A stretch of 64,000 bases of DNA, taken from positions 124,001-188,000 of the forward strand of contig NZ_CP157970.1 in the NCBI RefSeq assembly GCF_040215725.1. The letters are read 5' to 3'. The position numbers and the translations under genes are program-made. This stretch comes from Rhizobium sp. ZPR4. Lineage in GTDB: Bacteria > Pseudomonadota > Alphaproteobacteria > Rhizobiales > Rhizobiaceae. Shown piece by piece: positions 8,373-17,738 of this stretch (the first letter of the stretch is position 1; each line of letters starts with the position of its first letter). The notes beneath the pieces are model-generated. The model did not search any database, was not told the DNA's origin, and saw only the letters and a program-made list of their open reading frames with translations.

Positions 8373-8808
8373 CATTCTTGCCGGTATCCGATCGCGATGG
8401 CCAGCGGCTTTTGCGCTATGTGTTGTCGGCCACGGATGCTGCATGAAAGCTCCTCAGCATTCTAACCGCTACTTTCCAAGAAATTCAATGCATAATTGCA
8501 TTGAATTTTAGAATGAAAGTATTGCGCAATATATCTTGGAATTTTCGTTGCAATTACGAAAATGATAATTTGCTTAAGAATAAATATTCGTAAAATTATC
8601 TATCGGCAGCGCAGTTCGTGCGTGCTATATTACTTCTATTTTGATTTGCCTTACGAAAGCAATTCTGGCGCCTGCCGCAAGAAAGGTCGAAAAATATGCC
8701 TGTTATTCGTCGCTAAAGGTAGAACGCGCGGCGACCGGGCAACGCTGTCTGTGCGCCTTCTGAAGCGGCAGGCGGCTTTTCGCCTGGCGTGCCGAAATGG
8801 AGGTTGCG
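8373..8808. other. A/T-rich gene-free stretch between GGDEF and HD-GYP genes
   Basis: No gene is seen. The stretch 8480-8660 is markedly A/T-rich for this replicon. Besides the perfect inverted repeat at 8481-8508 there is a looser pair, TTACGAA near 8556 and TTCGTAA near 8588. The region probably contains the end of the GGDEF transcript and the promoter of the HD-GYP gene. Confidence 0.45.
8481..8508. terminator. Perfect 12-bp inverted repeat with 4-base loop
   Basis: AAATTCAATGCA, loop TAAT, TGCATTGAATTT: the arms are perfectly complementary. It stands 109 bp after the GGDEF stop and is followed by TTAG. The stem is A/T-rich, which is weak for an intrinsic terminator, so an operator or protein-binding palindrome is an equal possibility. 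Confidence 0.4.
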
Positions 8809-9633
8809 ATGCTGCGTCATAAATTGAGTATGCTCATGGCCTCGCGGAAGGGGTTTAGCGTCGAACCGGATATCCTGCAAAACGGGCAGGTGTCGCCGGC
8901 ATATGTCGGTGTTCTCGATATGCCGCTCACGGCAGTGCAGATCAAGTTTGCCCAACAAGTGGTCGCAGAATTGCAACCAACGATCCGCAGCCTGTTTGCC
9001 TCGATACTGCGTGATCGCGTTGTGTGCATTGAAGCTGCACGCCGGATCGTTGAGCGGCTCATGTCAGAGACAAGCACCCGAACGTTGATCAACACAACAC
9101 ATCTGGAAGACATGGGCGAGGATACTGGTCATCATTCGCTTGTCGTCAGCGCCTTGATGATTGCGTTCGGCAGAAATCTCGGGCTGAGCGAGGAGACTGT
9201 ACGGCTGCTCGGTTTGGGTGGACTGCTACACGATGTCGGAAAAATGGTCCTGCCAGTTCGCTTACTCCAAAAACCCAGCGAATTTTCGGTCGCGGAACTT
9301 ATCGTGATCAGGACGCATCCTGAACTGGGCCATCAAATGATTGTGCAGATCGAAGGCGCCCCGAAAGCAGTGTTGGATATTTGTCTCCATCATCATGAGA
9401 GATACGATGGAACCGGTTATCCGCACGAGCTTGCCGGAAAAGACATCCCCCACGTTGCCCTGATCGCAGCGATCTGCGACGTGTATGCTGCGCTCACCGC
9501 GGCACGACCATATAAGCGTGCGTGGTCTCGTTCAGAAGCGATCGGCGCAATGCTTGGATCAAGAGGTCACTTTGATCCTGAGCTTCTGGCCTCATTCGTG
9601 AATCTCCTGACCGCGGATTGCGCGTCCGAATAG
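8809..9633 (+). CDS. HD-GYP domain c-di-GMP phosphodiesterase
   Basis: A 274-residue protein. The metal-binding HD pair lies in LLHDVGKM near residue 140, followed by RTHPELGHQMI, LHHHERYDGTGYP (GYP near residue 203) and AICDVYAALTAARPYK, the complete series of motifs of active HD-GYP enzymes. It should hydrolyse c-di-GMP, via pGpG, to GMP. The first ~90 residues carry no recognised sensor domain. ATG 8809 is preferred because GGAGGT lies 4 bases before it; ATG 8797, 12 bases upstream in frame, overlaps that ribosome binding site. Together with the triple-PAS diguanylate cyclase just upstream this makes a local make-and-break pair for c-di-GMP. Confidence 0.9.
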   Translation: MLRHKLSMLMASRKGFSVEPDILQNGQVSPAYVGVLDMPLTAVQIKFAQQVVAELQPTIRSLFASILRDRVVCIEAARRIVERLMSETSTRTLINTTHLEDMGEDTGHHSLVVSALMIAFGRNLGLSEETVRLLGLGGLLHDVGKMVLPVRLLQKPSEFSVAELIVIRTHPELGHQMIVQIEGAPKAVLDICLHHHERYDGTGYPHELAGKDIPHVALIAAICDVYAALTAARPYKRAWSRSEAIGAMLGSRGHFDPELLASFVNLLTADCASE

Positions 9634-10231
9634 GTCAGCGCAGCAAATGCGCATCGCGCCGTCCGATGACACCGTTTCGGATCTCGTGGTCCAGCCCGAG
9701 GGGCTTACTTTAAAACCGGCTCAGTTCCGCGTGAAAACCAACAACCATATGCTTGAAGCAAGCTCAGCGGTGCTTGGACAATTGAACGCGTGCAAATTCT
9801 CTTCCAAGAGGTTAGGCACTTGCGTTAGCGGTTTGGGCTCAAGTGAAGTTAAGCGAGGAGCCTGAGCGAGTAAAGTAAAGGCTCTATCGAGCTTGCTGAC
9901 GAATCCCCCTATGTCAGCAGGGCCGGACGTCTCCAACAAACAAGCGCGGGCAGGGCGGGCGCATAAAAGGGGGCGTCCGATGACACTTTGATTGAGGGCT
10001 TCATGCCGTCGGAGACGGCATTGCCCGGATCGGGGGGCTCATTGATCGCAGGATCTGCCCCAAAGTGATTTGGAATTACGGCACCACACTTCCTGAGAGG
10101 CGCACCGAAGAAGGGGGTCGTGCGACTAAAAGGGGCGCGATCTAGTAATTGATGTCACGTGAGTGCTGCTAATGGAATGTCGCGAATTTGAGCGAGCAAG
10201 AAAAAGCACATAGCCAGATAAGAGATTTGAA
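9634..10231. other. Gene-free stretch before the AraC gene
   Basis: Nearly 600 bp without a convincing gene. The reading frames here are short and show no recognisable domain. I looked for transposase remnants in the G-rich part 9950-10130 and found nothing I could support. The last ~100 bp probably contain the promoter of the AraC-type gene. Confidence 0.4.
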
Positions 10232-11209
10232 TTGACTGAAATTTTCACCGCAAAACTTGAAAGAGCGCCATTAACGATCGAGGAAATTGCATCATGGATG
10301 TCCACAAATAAGAAGAAAGACAGTCATAGGCCTCTCAGTCGGGAGTCACGCGATCTGTTTGCGTTCAGCATGCATGGCGTCGACGGTTTCGTGGGGTGGA
10401 ACGGATCAAGCGACACAAGGCGGGATTTCGCCGTCGACGTCGAGCTTGACGATTTCATGTTCTTTTTCGAACATGCATCCTACTGCCAGCTGGCGACCGG
10501 CAATATTCGCCATGTCGTCACTCCGGATTGCGGAGTGCTGACGACGGCGGATCGATACTCGCGAATGGAAATCGGAGAGCAGTCGATCGGCGAGGGCTTC
10601 GTTATCAGCCGAAAATCGGTGATGACTGCGCTGACCAACACATTCGAGTGCTTTGTGCCGGTTGACTTCGAATTTTCGCCAATGCAGCTAACGTCGTCCG
10701 GCGCCGGGATGCAGATTGTCACGCTGATGCGATTTTTTAGGGACGAAATCTGCGCGAACCACAATGTCAGGGCATCCCCTATCGCTATTGCCAGTTTCCA
10801 GGAGACATTGTCCCTGCTCATGGTGCAGAACCTGTCCCACTCCCTTTCTCACCGACAATCATCCGGGAGTGCGATTGCGCCGAAACAGGTCAGAAGGGCG
10901 ATCGAATTTGCCCGAACGAACGTCGCGGCCCCAATAACGATCGCCGATATGGCGGCAGCCGCTGACGTGAGCGTTCGCGCCTTGCAGATCAATTTCCGCC
11001 GTTTTTACAACGAGACGCCGATGGCATATCTTCGGCGATTGCGGCTCGAAGGTGCGCGAAGCGATATCAGAAATGCGCCACCCCAAGCGACGATCGCAGA
11101 CATTGCGGGCCGTTGGGGTTTTACTCATCTTGGCCGCTTTTCTGTCCAGTACAAGGAGGCTTTCGGAGTGTCGCCTTCATCGGACTTGAAGCGCGAATGC
11201 AGGCGATAG
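10232..11209 (+). CDS. AraC/XylS-family transcriptional regulator
   Basis: A protein of up to 325 residues. The C-terminal ~100 residues are a double helix-turn-helix AraC domain: RAIEFARTNVAAPITIADMAAAADVSVRAL, then LRRLRLEGARSDI and the second HTH with IADIAGRWGFTHLGRFS and YKEAFGVSPS, close to the family signature. The N-terminal ~220 residues resemble the AraC-binding-like domain found in regulators of aromatic or amine catabolism, but the ligand is unknown. TTG 10232 gives the longest form; ATG 10298 (residue 23) is the main alternative, and neither has a strong ribosome binding site. No obvious target operon is adjacent: chemotaxis genes on the other strand follow after about 440 bp. 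Confidence 0.85.
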   Translation: MTEIFTAKLERAPLTIEEIASWMSTNKKKDSHRPLSRESRDLFAFSMHGVDGFVGWNGSSDTRRDFAVDVELDDFMFFFEHASYCQLATGNIRHVVTPDCGVLTTADRYSRMEIGEQSIGEGFVISRKSVMTALTNTFECFVPVDFEFSPMQLTSSGAGMQIVTLMRFFRDEICANHNVRASPIAIASFQETLSLLMVQNLSHSLSHRQSSGSAIAPKQVRRAIEFARTNVAAPITIADMAAAADVSVRALQINFRRFYNETPMAYLRRLRLEGARSDIRNAPPQATIADIAGRWGFTHLGRFSVQYKEAFGVSPSSDLKRECRR

Positions 11210-11650
11210 GCCGGCGTGCCGATGCGGCTGCAGGCGGTGCGCTCAATCGATGCGTTCTACCACGGACGCATCCTGTATCGTTGATCGCACCCCTGTCGAG
11301 GCAGGAGGCTCCTGTTTCTGCCTACTATCCGCGAACCGGCTGTTCGGGTGCTTCAATCAGTGTCGTGACGCATCTAATTGCGGTGCCGCCCTCACTTTGT
11401 GACAGCAATCGGGCACAAAGCGCCTCAAGATAATTGGTGGCGTCGACGAGTTTGCTGCGGATATGTAGCAACATCTGTTGCCCATCATGGTTGTCGGATG
11501 TGCAAGAGACAGCTCGCGGTATTGCCGCGTCCGTTGGCGTCGAGATGAGTGAGGGCAAATGAGGGCACTGTGTCATGGATGATCTCATTGGGATATGGCC
11601 GTCTACCGGCCGGTTCGTAGGCGAAGACTTACGCGTTGAACCGCGGGAGG
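11210..11650. other. Gap between the AraC and cheW 3' ends
   Basis: This region separates two convergently transcribed genes. A leftward frame at 11325-11588 (87 codons) is open but lacks a ribosome binding site and any recognisable domain, so I do not call it. No clear terminator hairpin stands out. Confidence 0.35.
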
Positions 11651-12127
11651 CTACGCGGCGGCCAGGTCGATATTCAGATTGGAAAACATGTGATCGAGGT
11701 TCAGGAAGCAGACCATGCTTTGATCGAGAGGGATAAATCCGTAGGAAAAGCTGGGATCGAACGAAGTGCCGAAGTCTGGTACCGGCTGAACGCGCCGATC
11801 ATCGATCGACAGGATATCCGATACGCGATCAACGACTAGGCCGATAATGTTCGTTCCAACCTCGGCAACGACGATCGCGCTGCGGCTGGTATGGGCCGAA
11901 CTGCCCATGCCCAGCTTTTTGGTAAGATCGATGACAGGAATGACGGAACCGCGAAGGTTCATCACGCCAAGCACATGCGCCGGAGCGTGGGGCAGCGGCG
12001 TTGCCGCTGCCCATCCCCGAATTTCCCGTATCGACGTCGTCTTGATGCAGAACTGCTGATCGCCCAGATGAAAGGCAATGATTTCCAGCATGGTTGTCTG
12101 ACCGTGGGCCGAAGGTATCGCCTCCAT
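11651..12127 (-). CDS. cheW: CheW-type chemotaxis coupling protein
   Basis: A 158-residue single-domain CheW: IIAFHLGDQQFCIKTTSIREI at the start, LPHAPAHVLGVMNLRGSVIPVIDL in the middle and IGLVVDRVSDIL, the classic order of this SH3-like fold. It would couple a chemoreceptor to a CheA kinase. The start is placed at ATG 12127, whose A overlaps the receptor stop codon (TGATG) and which has GGGAGGA 6 bases upstream; ATG 12142 is 15 bases further up and lacks such a site. It therefore forms a translationally coupled pair with the receptor gene. No CheA, CheY, CheR or CheB gene is in the window, so the pair must feed an array encoded elsewhere. Confidence 0.92.
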   Translation of the reverse strand: MEAIPSAHGQTTMLEIIAFHLGDQQFCIKTTSIREIRGWAAATPLPHAPAHVLGVMNLRGSVIPVIDLTKKLGMGSSAHTSRSAIVVAEVGTNIIGLVVDRVSDILSIDDRRVQPVPDFGTSFDPSFSYGFIPLDQSMVCFLNLDHMFSNLNIDLAAA

Positions 12128-14079
12128 CAGAAATCCTCCCATTCCTTGGTTGCAACTGCCGCCGCGGTCCTGCCGCCGAAGGCTTGAGCCAGCCTGCTAC
12201 CCAGTGCTCTTGCAGGCGAGGCGACCGGTTTGGCCGTTTCGCGGACAACACGCGGACCGGAGGCGCCTTCAAGCTGGAAGCCAGCGATGAGATCACCCAA
12301 TTTCACCGCCTCCTGGGCGAGGCTGGATGCGGCGGCCGTCGACTGCTCCACCATTGCCGCGTTCTGCTGGGTCGTTTGATCCATCGAGTTGACCGCTGTG
12401 TTGATTTCCGCGAGACCCGTGGACTGTTCCTTTGCTGAGACCGCGATGGCGTTCATGTGATTGTTGATCTGCCCGATGAAGCCGCCGATCACGTTCAAGG
12501 CCTCGCCGGTATCGCGCACCAGGCGCACGCCGCTTTCCACCTCTGTTGTCGAGGTCTGAATGAGGCCCTTGATCTCCTTGGCTGCCTGCGCGGAGCGTTG
12601 CGCAAGCTCACGGACCTCCTGGGCGACGACCGCAAAACCCTTGCCGGCTTCGCCGGCTCGCGCCGCTTCGACGCCGGCGTTGAGCGCCAGAAGATTGGTC
12701 TGAAAGGCAATCTCGTCGATCACGCCGATAATGTTGGAAATCTGTTGCGAGCTCTCCTCGATCCGCCTCATCGCCTCTTCTGCATGCGAGACCACCTCCG
12801 CGGATTTCTGCGCACTCTGATTGGCCTGGGTCGCGACCGTGCGTGCTTCTTCCGTCAGTTTCGCAGATGATCCGACATTGGCGACAATCTCATCGAGCGC
12901 AGCGGCGGTTTCTTCGAGCGACGCTGCCTGTTGTTCAGTCCGTCTGGAGAGATCCTGCGCGCCAGCCGAAATCTCGCGGGTGCCATTGTCCATCGCGTGG
13001 ACGCTTTCGGCGATTGTCGAAAGTGCTGCGCCGAGTTGGCGGATGGACTGGTTGAAATCCTGGCGTAGTGGTTCGAAATCCGGTGCGAAAGCTTCGTTGA
13101 TCTGGAAGCTCAAATCGCCGGCGGCCAGCCGCTTGAGACCGGATGCAAGATTGTGAGATGCGAAGCGCAGTTGTTCCGCTTCGCGTTCCGTGCGACGCTG
13201 GATCTCGGCACGCTCGGCTTCCTGGTGGCCGCGAGACGTGACGGCCTCGTCCTCAAGGCGTGCATTGGCAAGCGCATTCTGTCGGAATATCTCGACGGTT
13301 TCCGCCATCGCGCCGATTTCGTCCCGACGGCCTGTGTAGGCGATCGCGGCATCGAGGTCGCCGGCAGCAAGGCGACGCATGACATCGGTCATTGCCTTGA
13401 TAGGCCTGGCGATCCCCAGCATGAGGCCGACAGCCGATATAAGGAGGACCAAGACAACGCTTCCGCCGATCACCAATGTCATGGAATCTGCGCGTGAAAC
13501 AGAAGCTGCCAGCGCCGTTCGTGCCTCTTCCGTGAAATGGCGAGCGTTCTTGATGGAGACGTCGGTCGCATTCCGCGCACGTTCCATCGTCTGTTGAATT
13601 TCCGCGGCCGGCACCACGGCCAGTGCCTTTTCGACATCAACATGGTCTGGTGCCGAACCAGCCTTCGCTACTTCTGAGCTTAAGGCGGAAGCGCGTTTCA
13701 CGATCTGGCTTTCATACTCCCGCAAGCTCGTGCGGATATCGTTTAGAACGTCAGGTTTCAGTGCGATATTAATGGGCTGTTCTAGGCCATCCCATGCCTG
13801 CTGGCTACTCTTGCGGGCTTGGTTCACCGCGCTTTCAATCTCTTGTGTGGATCCCGCGCTATCGACACCGCGAGCGGCTGCCCGCATCTCGGCAAGAGAT
13901 ACGGCGGCCGTTTGAATGCCGTTAAAAATTGTCTGTTCGCGCGATACGGCCGCATTTGCCGCAACGATCGCGCTGCTGGCCATCTGTTGAGTTGCAATCA
14001 TGCCGGCGATCAGCACAATTCCGATACCACATGACAGCCCGAGTTTTGCTCCGACTTTGAGACTTCCTAGGAAAAACAA
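12127..14079 (-). CDS. Methyl-accepting chemotaxis protein
   Basis: A 650-residue transmembrane chemoreceptor. There is an N-terminal membrane helix (residues 9-30), a periplasmic helical sensor of about 165 residues, a second membrane helix near 200-222, then a HAMP domain ([19 protein letters not shown]) and a second HAMP-like unit ([14 protein letters not shown]). The signalling hairpin contains [20 protein letters not shown] and [19 protein letters not shown], the invariant tip that contacts CheA and CheW. The C-terminus ends in EWEDF, an aromatic-acidic pentapeptide like those that tether CheR and CheB, so it should be fully adaptable. Start is TTG 14079, with GGAG 7 bases upstream. The ligand is unknown. 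Confidence 0.93.
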   Translation of the reverse strand: MFFLGSLKVGAKLGLSCGIGIVLIAGMIATQQMASSAIVAANAAVSREQTIFNGIQTAAVSLAEMRAAARGVDSAGSTQEIESAVNQARKSSQQAWDGLEQPINIALKPDVLNDIRTSLREYESQIVKRASALSSEVAKAGSAPDHVDVEKALAVVPAAEIQQTMERARNATDVSIKNARHFTEEARTALAASVSRADSMTLVIGGSVVLVLLISAVGLMLGIARPIKAMTDVMRRLAAGDLDAAIAYTGRRDEIGAMAETVEIFRQNALANARLEDEAVTSRGHQEAERAEIQRRTEREAEQLRFASHNLASGLKRLAAGDLSFQINEAFAPDFEPLRQDFNQSIRQLGAALSTIAESVHAMDNGTREISAGAQDLSRRTEQQAASLEETAAALDEIVANVGSSAKLTEEARTVATQANQSAQKSAEVVSHAEEAMRRIEESSQQISNIIGVIDEIAFQTNLLALNAGVEAARAGEAGKGFAVVAQEVRELAQRSAQAAKEIKGLIQTSTTEVESGVRLVRDTGEALNVIGGFIGQINNHMNAIAVSAKEQSTGLAEINTAVNSMDQTTQQNAAMVEQSTAAASSLAQEAVKLGDLIAGFQLEGASGPRVVRETAKPVASPARALGSRLAQAFGGRTAAAVATKEWEDF

Positions 14080-14803
14080 TAGACTACTCCATAGTTGTAT
14101 TTGAAGGCAGCCTCTCCGGCCACTTCAGGCGAATGATATTCTTGGGGACAGCCGAAGGCTCGCGCAGCCGCGTGGCGCGGTTGCGTTTAATCGCTTTTGG
14201 CGAGCAAAGCGGCTGTCATTGGAAACTAGAACGGGATCATCCCGTGAACGCGAACCGGAAACCGATCCTCTTGCCAGATCGTCATCACCAAAGACATTTC
14301 TCCAGAGCCGCGATCACTTGGTGCTTGTCATCAAGACTATTGTTCCTCAACAAAGTCCTAAGAACAAGGATAGGATTGGGCATGATGGTGCGTTAAACGG
14401 ATACTGCGACTCGATCTGGATAGAATGGTTGAAACAGGAGAGCATAGAACTGCGGCTTCAACTGGGCTCGAACTCTCTCAAGTTCAATATGGCAGTCGAT
14501 CCCGTGCAGCGGGGACATGATCACCAATGCGGTAACTGTAGAAGAGATAGGCCGGAGCTGCCTGACATCCCATCATCGCTCAATTCTCCCCAAATCAATG
14601 TGGCGATTGAACCATGTGGGGAAACTGCGAGCAAACATGTCGAGTTTCACGACGTTCTGACCTGTATTTTCACTTGACGTTGATCCATTCAGTCTTCGTG
14701 AACCCATTGACGAATTTGCTATATCGATATCGTTAGAGGGTCTTGGCGAAATGCAAAACTGGGTGAAATCGCGACACAAATAAACACTGAGACCGTCCTT
14801 ACG
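14080..14803. other. Gene-free stretch upstream of the chemoreceptor
   Basis: About 720 bp lie between the chemoreceptor start and the end of the exonuclease gene. No protein family is recognisable in any frame. The last ~110 bp (14679-14788) match a second copy at 18194-18303. The promoter for the chemoreceptor-cheW pair should be close to 14080-14200. Confidence 0.4.
14679..14788. repeat. Diverged ~110-bp repeat, copy A
   Basis: It begins GTTGATCCATTCA, then contains TGACGAATTT, AGGGTC, GAAATGCAAA and CACAAATAAACAC. The same blocks in the same order and spacing occur at 18194-18303 (copy B), by eye about 70 per cent identical over 110 bases. It sits just beyond the 3' end of the exonuclease gene. 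Its role is unknown; the spacing conservation hints at a promoter or protein-binding region rather than coding sequence. Confidence 0.55.
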
Positions 14804-15780
14804 CTACTTCCGAGCTCTGAAACGTTCAAAGGCCGTCAGGCGCTGGATCGGCGGGTCGGCATCTTCCCAGCGATAGATCTCGGCTCGCAGGAAGCGGAGC
14901 TCATCTTCCATGGCCTCTTCGGCGATTTCGATCCACCACGATTTCGGTCGACCATCACTGCCGTCGGACCAGCGATAACTTCTTTCCTTCAAGCGGTCCT
15001 TCAGGTCGAAGGGCGAGTTCTCCGCAAAGATGCGCGCGCGTGAGCGCTGGCTTGCCTGGTAAAGCTCAGCAAAAGGCGATTGTTGATGCCGTCTCGGGAG
15101 CGAGACAATACCTCTAGCAGCGCGAAACAATCATCGACAGCGCGATGCCCGACGTGAAAATAACCACTCTGGTTGATAAGATAGCCGAGCTTGGTTCCCT
15201 CATATACCCCGGCGCTCCAATCGATCTCGGAATTGGAACAAGCCCAGGCCTTGCGGGCAAAGATCGAAGAGAACGCCTCGCAAAAGGGCCGATCAAAGCC
15301 GGCATTGTGGACAATGATGAGATCGGCGGGCTCGATGAGCGCACGAACCGCCGGCATGTCGATCATCTTGCCGAGGACCATGGCATTGGTGATGCCGGTC
15401 AGCCGGGTGACATCGGCCTGGATCGGGATGCTCGGTTGCTGCAGCCCGCCGTAGATGCCGGTTACATCTCCGATCTCGCCCGCTTCATTGAACGTGAAGC
15501 CGATCAGGCCGATTTCGATGATCTCGTCCTTTCTCGCATCGAGCCCGGTGGTCTCGGTATCGAGGATGACGCCCTGCAGGGGATAGCCAGGTCTTGGAAT
15601 AGCGGCAACAGGAAGAGCTTCGAGTTTTTTCAGAATCTGATAGCGTCCGGTTGCTTGCAGGATCCGCACCATCTCGGCTTCGTCGGGAGTAGAACCGACC
15701 TGTCGAAGACGCAGGCTTGACGCTGGCGATTTGACGGCGGCGCGCGCATTGTCCGAAAACATGTCCAACTGAGACGTCAT
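14804..15780 (-). pseudogene. DnaQ-type DEDDh 3'-5' exonuclease, split by a frameshift
   Basis: The first frame (15780 to 15001) carries the exonuclease core: LDTETTGLD (first acidic pair), HNAGFDRPF and HRAVDDCFALLEVL, the DEDDh signature of DnaQ-like proofreading or repair exonucleases. The C-terminal part normal for this rhizobial family, with RARIFAENSPFDLKD, YRWSDGSDGRPKSWW and RLTAFERFRARK, lies in the next frame (15130 to 14804). The change of frame falls around 15075-15090 and is explained by loss of one base; joined, the product is about 325 residues, the expected size. The tail is conserved, so the damage looks recent, or it may be a sequencing error or a slippage site. The 259-residue product alone could still retain catalytic residues. 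Confidence 0.7.
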
Positions 15781-16200
15781 GGTTCGTTCGATCGAAAGGA
15801 TTGCATGAATCTAAAGCCCTCGTCACTGCATGAGAAGCTCCCGGTCGTGGCCGCGAGCTGACACCCACCGGTATTACGCCTCACAAGCCGCGCAGTGAAA
15901 TAAGGTCACTCGTCATCAGACTAAGGTCCGTGTTCAACGCTTATCTATTCGGATAGTGGATGATTGCCCCCGGTCGCCGACACCAACGCCACCCGTCGTT
16001 GCTGGCGGAGGAAAGAAGATTGAGCTTCGACGACAGCCTGTTCGTTTATTTCCCGTAGCGTCCCCTATGGAGCGCGGAAATATTGTTTGGCCATGTGCTG
16101 CGCCACACGGCAGGCCGAAGAGAGCCTTCTTCTGTGGTCGATAAGTCGGCGCGTAGGTGGAGCATTGCTCGTTTGTTGTCTGCCGAAATTTGGCTGCTTC
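15781..16200. other. Gene-free stretch between exonuclease and DUF805 genes
   Basis: No gene, hairpin or repeat that I can support. It contains the upstream region of the exonuclease gene (promoter presumably at 15790-15900) and the region downstream of the DUF805 gene. Confidence 0.35.
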
Positions 16201-16716
16201 TTAAGCGATTGGGCCATAGCGATTGTCGTGCTGTTCGGAACGACGCGTCATCCACCACAACATGAGGACCAGCGACACAAGATATATGGTAATGAAAGCG
16301 GTAACCCCAGCTCTTTTGATAGATACAATTAGGCCTGTTGCCATGATCGGTTCGCCAGGGGGCGATATCAAGTTGCCCAAATCATTGATTCCCAAAAGCG
16401 ATATGAGGATGAAGATGAGGTATACCATCATTGGAAGCAGGATATACCGTCCTCGGCGCCCGCTATCATGCATGCGTCGCGAGGCAGCCGCGACCAGCGG
16501 AAGGAAAGTTGCCAGTTGGAACAGAGAACTGATGATTTGACTGCGCGCGTCTCCGGTCTGTGGATCTGTTCCGAAGACGCCTGCTCCCCAGGACGCTACG
16601 AGAGAGCTGACGAAGGCCACAAAGAACACGAACCACCAGAATTCGGCGCGAGACGCCCGTCCTGAGAAATCACAATATTTTCGAAAGCAAGTGCTTACGG
16701 CTGTCACTGGTTCCAA
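16201..16716 (-). CDS. DUF805 family inner-membrane protein
   Basis: A 171-residue protein with four hydrophobic segments. The family hallmark is visible near the N-terminus, FSGRASRAEFWWFVFF, followed by a loop, a second membrane segment, RRMHDSGRRG (the conserved Arg-Arg-x-His-Asp segment) and two further membrane helices. DUF805 proteins are widespread inner-membrane proteins of unknown function. I place the start at TTG 16716 because AAGGAGA lies 7 bases before it; the longer frame to 16773 has no such site. The C-terminal RRSEQHDNRYGP is the usual basic tail. No functional link to neighbouring genes is apparent. Confidence 0.75.
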   Translation of the reverse strand: MEPVTAVSTCFRKYCDFSGRASRAEFWWFVFFVAFVSSLVASWGAGVFGTDPQTGDARSQIISSLFQLATFLPLVAAASRRMHDSGRRGRYILLPMMVYLIFILISLLGINDLGNLISPPGEPIMATGLIVSIKRAGVTAFITIYLVSLVLMLWWMTRRSEQHDNRYGPIA

Positions 16717-16877
16717 GAGCCTATCTCCTTGAAGTTGTCGGGCTATGCAATGTCGGCCGATGAAGGAGAGCAAATATGATGTCCTTTCCTGAGCTCCGTC
16801 ACGAAGTTCCTAAGGCGATAAGAAGCCGGTTTGATGAGACACGGCCAATGCCGGAATTTTCGGAAGCATAGGTGACA

Positions 16878-17738
16878 TCACGCCAGAGAATTTATTTGAA
16901 AGCCGTTTCCTCTCATTCGCTGCAAGATGCCATCATCACCCAGCAAGACACCTAATGGCAGGAAGATAAAGTTCTTCGCTGAGCGGATTTTCAGGATCTG
17001 CTCGAGAAGTAGAGCTTTGAATTGAGGACCACCCAGCGACACCGTTGGACTGATCACTCCCTCCCTGTCGATTTCTGCTATCAACTGCATAATCTCGGAC
17101 GAACGTCGCTGAGCATAAAGTGTTTCGAGATAGAGGCCTATGGGTCCAACTTGCCGACGCTTTTGAAGCAGATAGCTGATCTGGCGGGCGCCCACAGACC
17201 TCGCGGCAGGAGTATCGGGCGGGGACCAGATCGATTCAAATTCTGCGTCACTGATTAACGGAGATGGTTGTTTACCGCTGGAGCGCACATGATCTATGAT
17301 TACTCCACCAGCGGTTGGCCCTGCGGGGTGTTGCCCCTCCCCGATTAGGAATAGACTCACCACGAATCCTGGAAGGTTTTCAACCGCAGCTCCTCCACCC
17401 GCCGTCATAATCCGCCGCAGGTCATCTGCATCCGCCTGTTGCAATTCCGGAAAAACAGGGGGCACGTCTTTCAGATTTACCTTGTAGCGGGCCAACGGCA
17501 AATTTTGATTGAAGTCGGTATAAATCGAAGTCGCACTATCAGCTATTCGATCGCCATCGCTAACAATGTCTGACACCAATGCTGCATTAATACGCTCATA
17601 GCCAAAAATCGCCGAGGATTGATCTGCCCGGCCAGCGTGCCAGAATAACGTGTTGTGCTCGTCTGCCTGAACACGTTGAAGCGGCGAAATAGACAAAGCA
17701 CCAGCCAGAACAACAAATTGTCGACGCGTAAAATGCAT
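16878..17738 (-). CDS. Tat-exported protein of unknown function
   Basis: A 286-residue protein. Its N-terminus MHFTRRQFVVLAGALSISP has a twin-arginine motif (T-R-R-Q-F), a hydrophobic stretch and a likely cleavage after VQA near residue 25, so it should be exported folded by the Tat system. ATG 17738 is chosen because GGAGG stands 7 bases before it. The mature part (starting around LFWHAGRADQSSAIFGYERI) is faintly reminiscent of the TraB/GumN group of exported proteins, with helical segments and a C-terminal motif NFIFLPLGVLLGDDGIL. That resemblance is too weak to claim. It is monocistronic as far as can be seen. Confidence 0.6.
   Translation of the reverse strand: MHFTRRQFVVLAGALSISPLQRVQADEHNTLFWHAGRADQSSAIFGYERINAALVSDIVSDGDRIADSATSIYTDFNQNLPLARYKVNLKDVPPVFPELQQADADDLRRIMTAGGGAAVENLPGFVVSLFLIGEGQHPAGPTAGGVIIDHVRSSGKQPSPLISDAEFESIWSPPDTPAARSVGARQISYLLQKRRQVGPIGLYLETLYAQRRSSEIMQLIAEIDREGVISPTVSLGGPQFKALLLEQILKIRSAKNFIFLPLGVLLGDDGILQRMRGNGFQINSLA

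Noticed and set aside
9950-10140. Possible insertion-sequence remnant before the AraC gene
   Set aside because: Searched for DDE or HTH_38-like peptide fragments and terminal repeats and found none convincing.
11325-11588. An 87-codon leftward frame behind cheW
   Set aside because: No ribosome binding site and no homology I can name; could be real but the sequence does not support a call.
16878-17738. Assignment of the Tat-exported protein to the TraB/GumN family
   Set aside because: Only a faint overall resemblance; the expected GxxH and GxxN-type motifs cannot be placed, so it is left as unknown.
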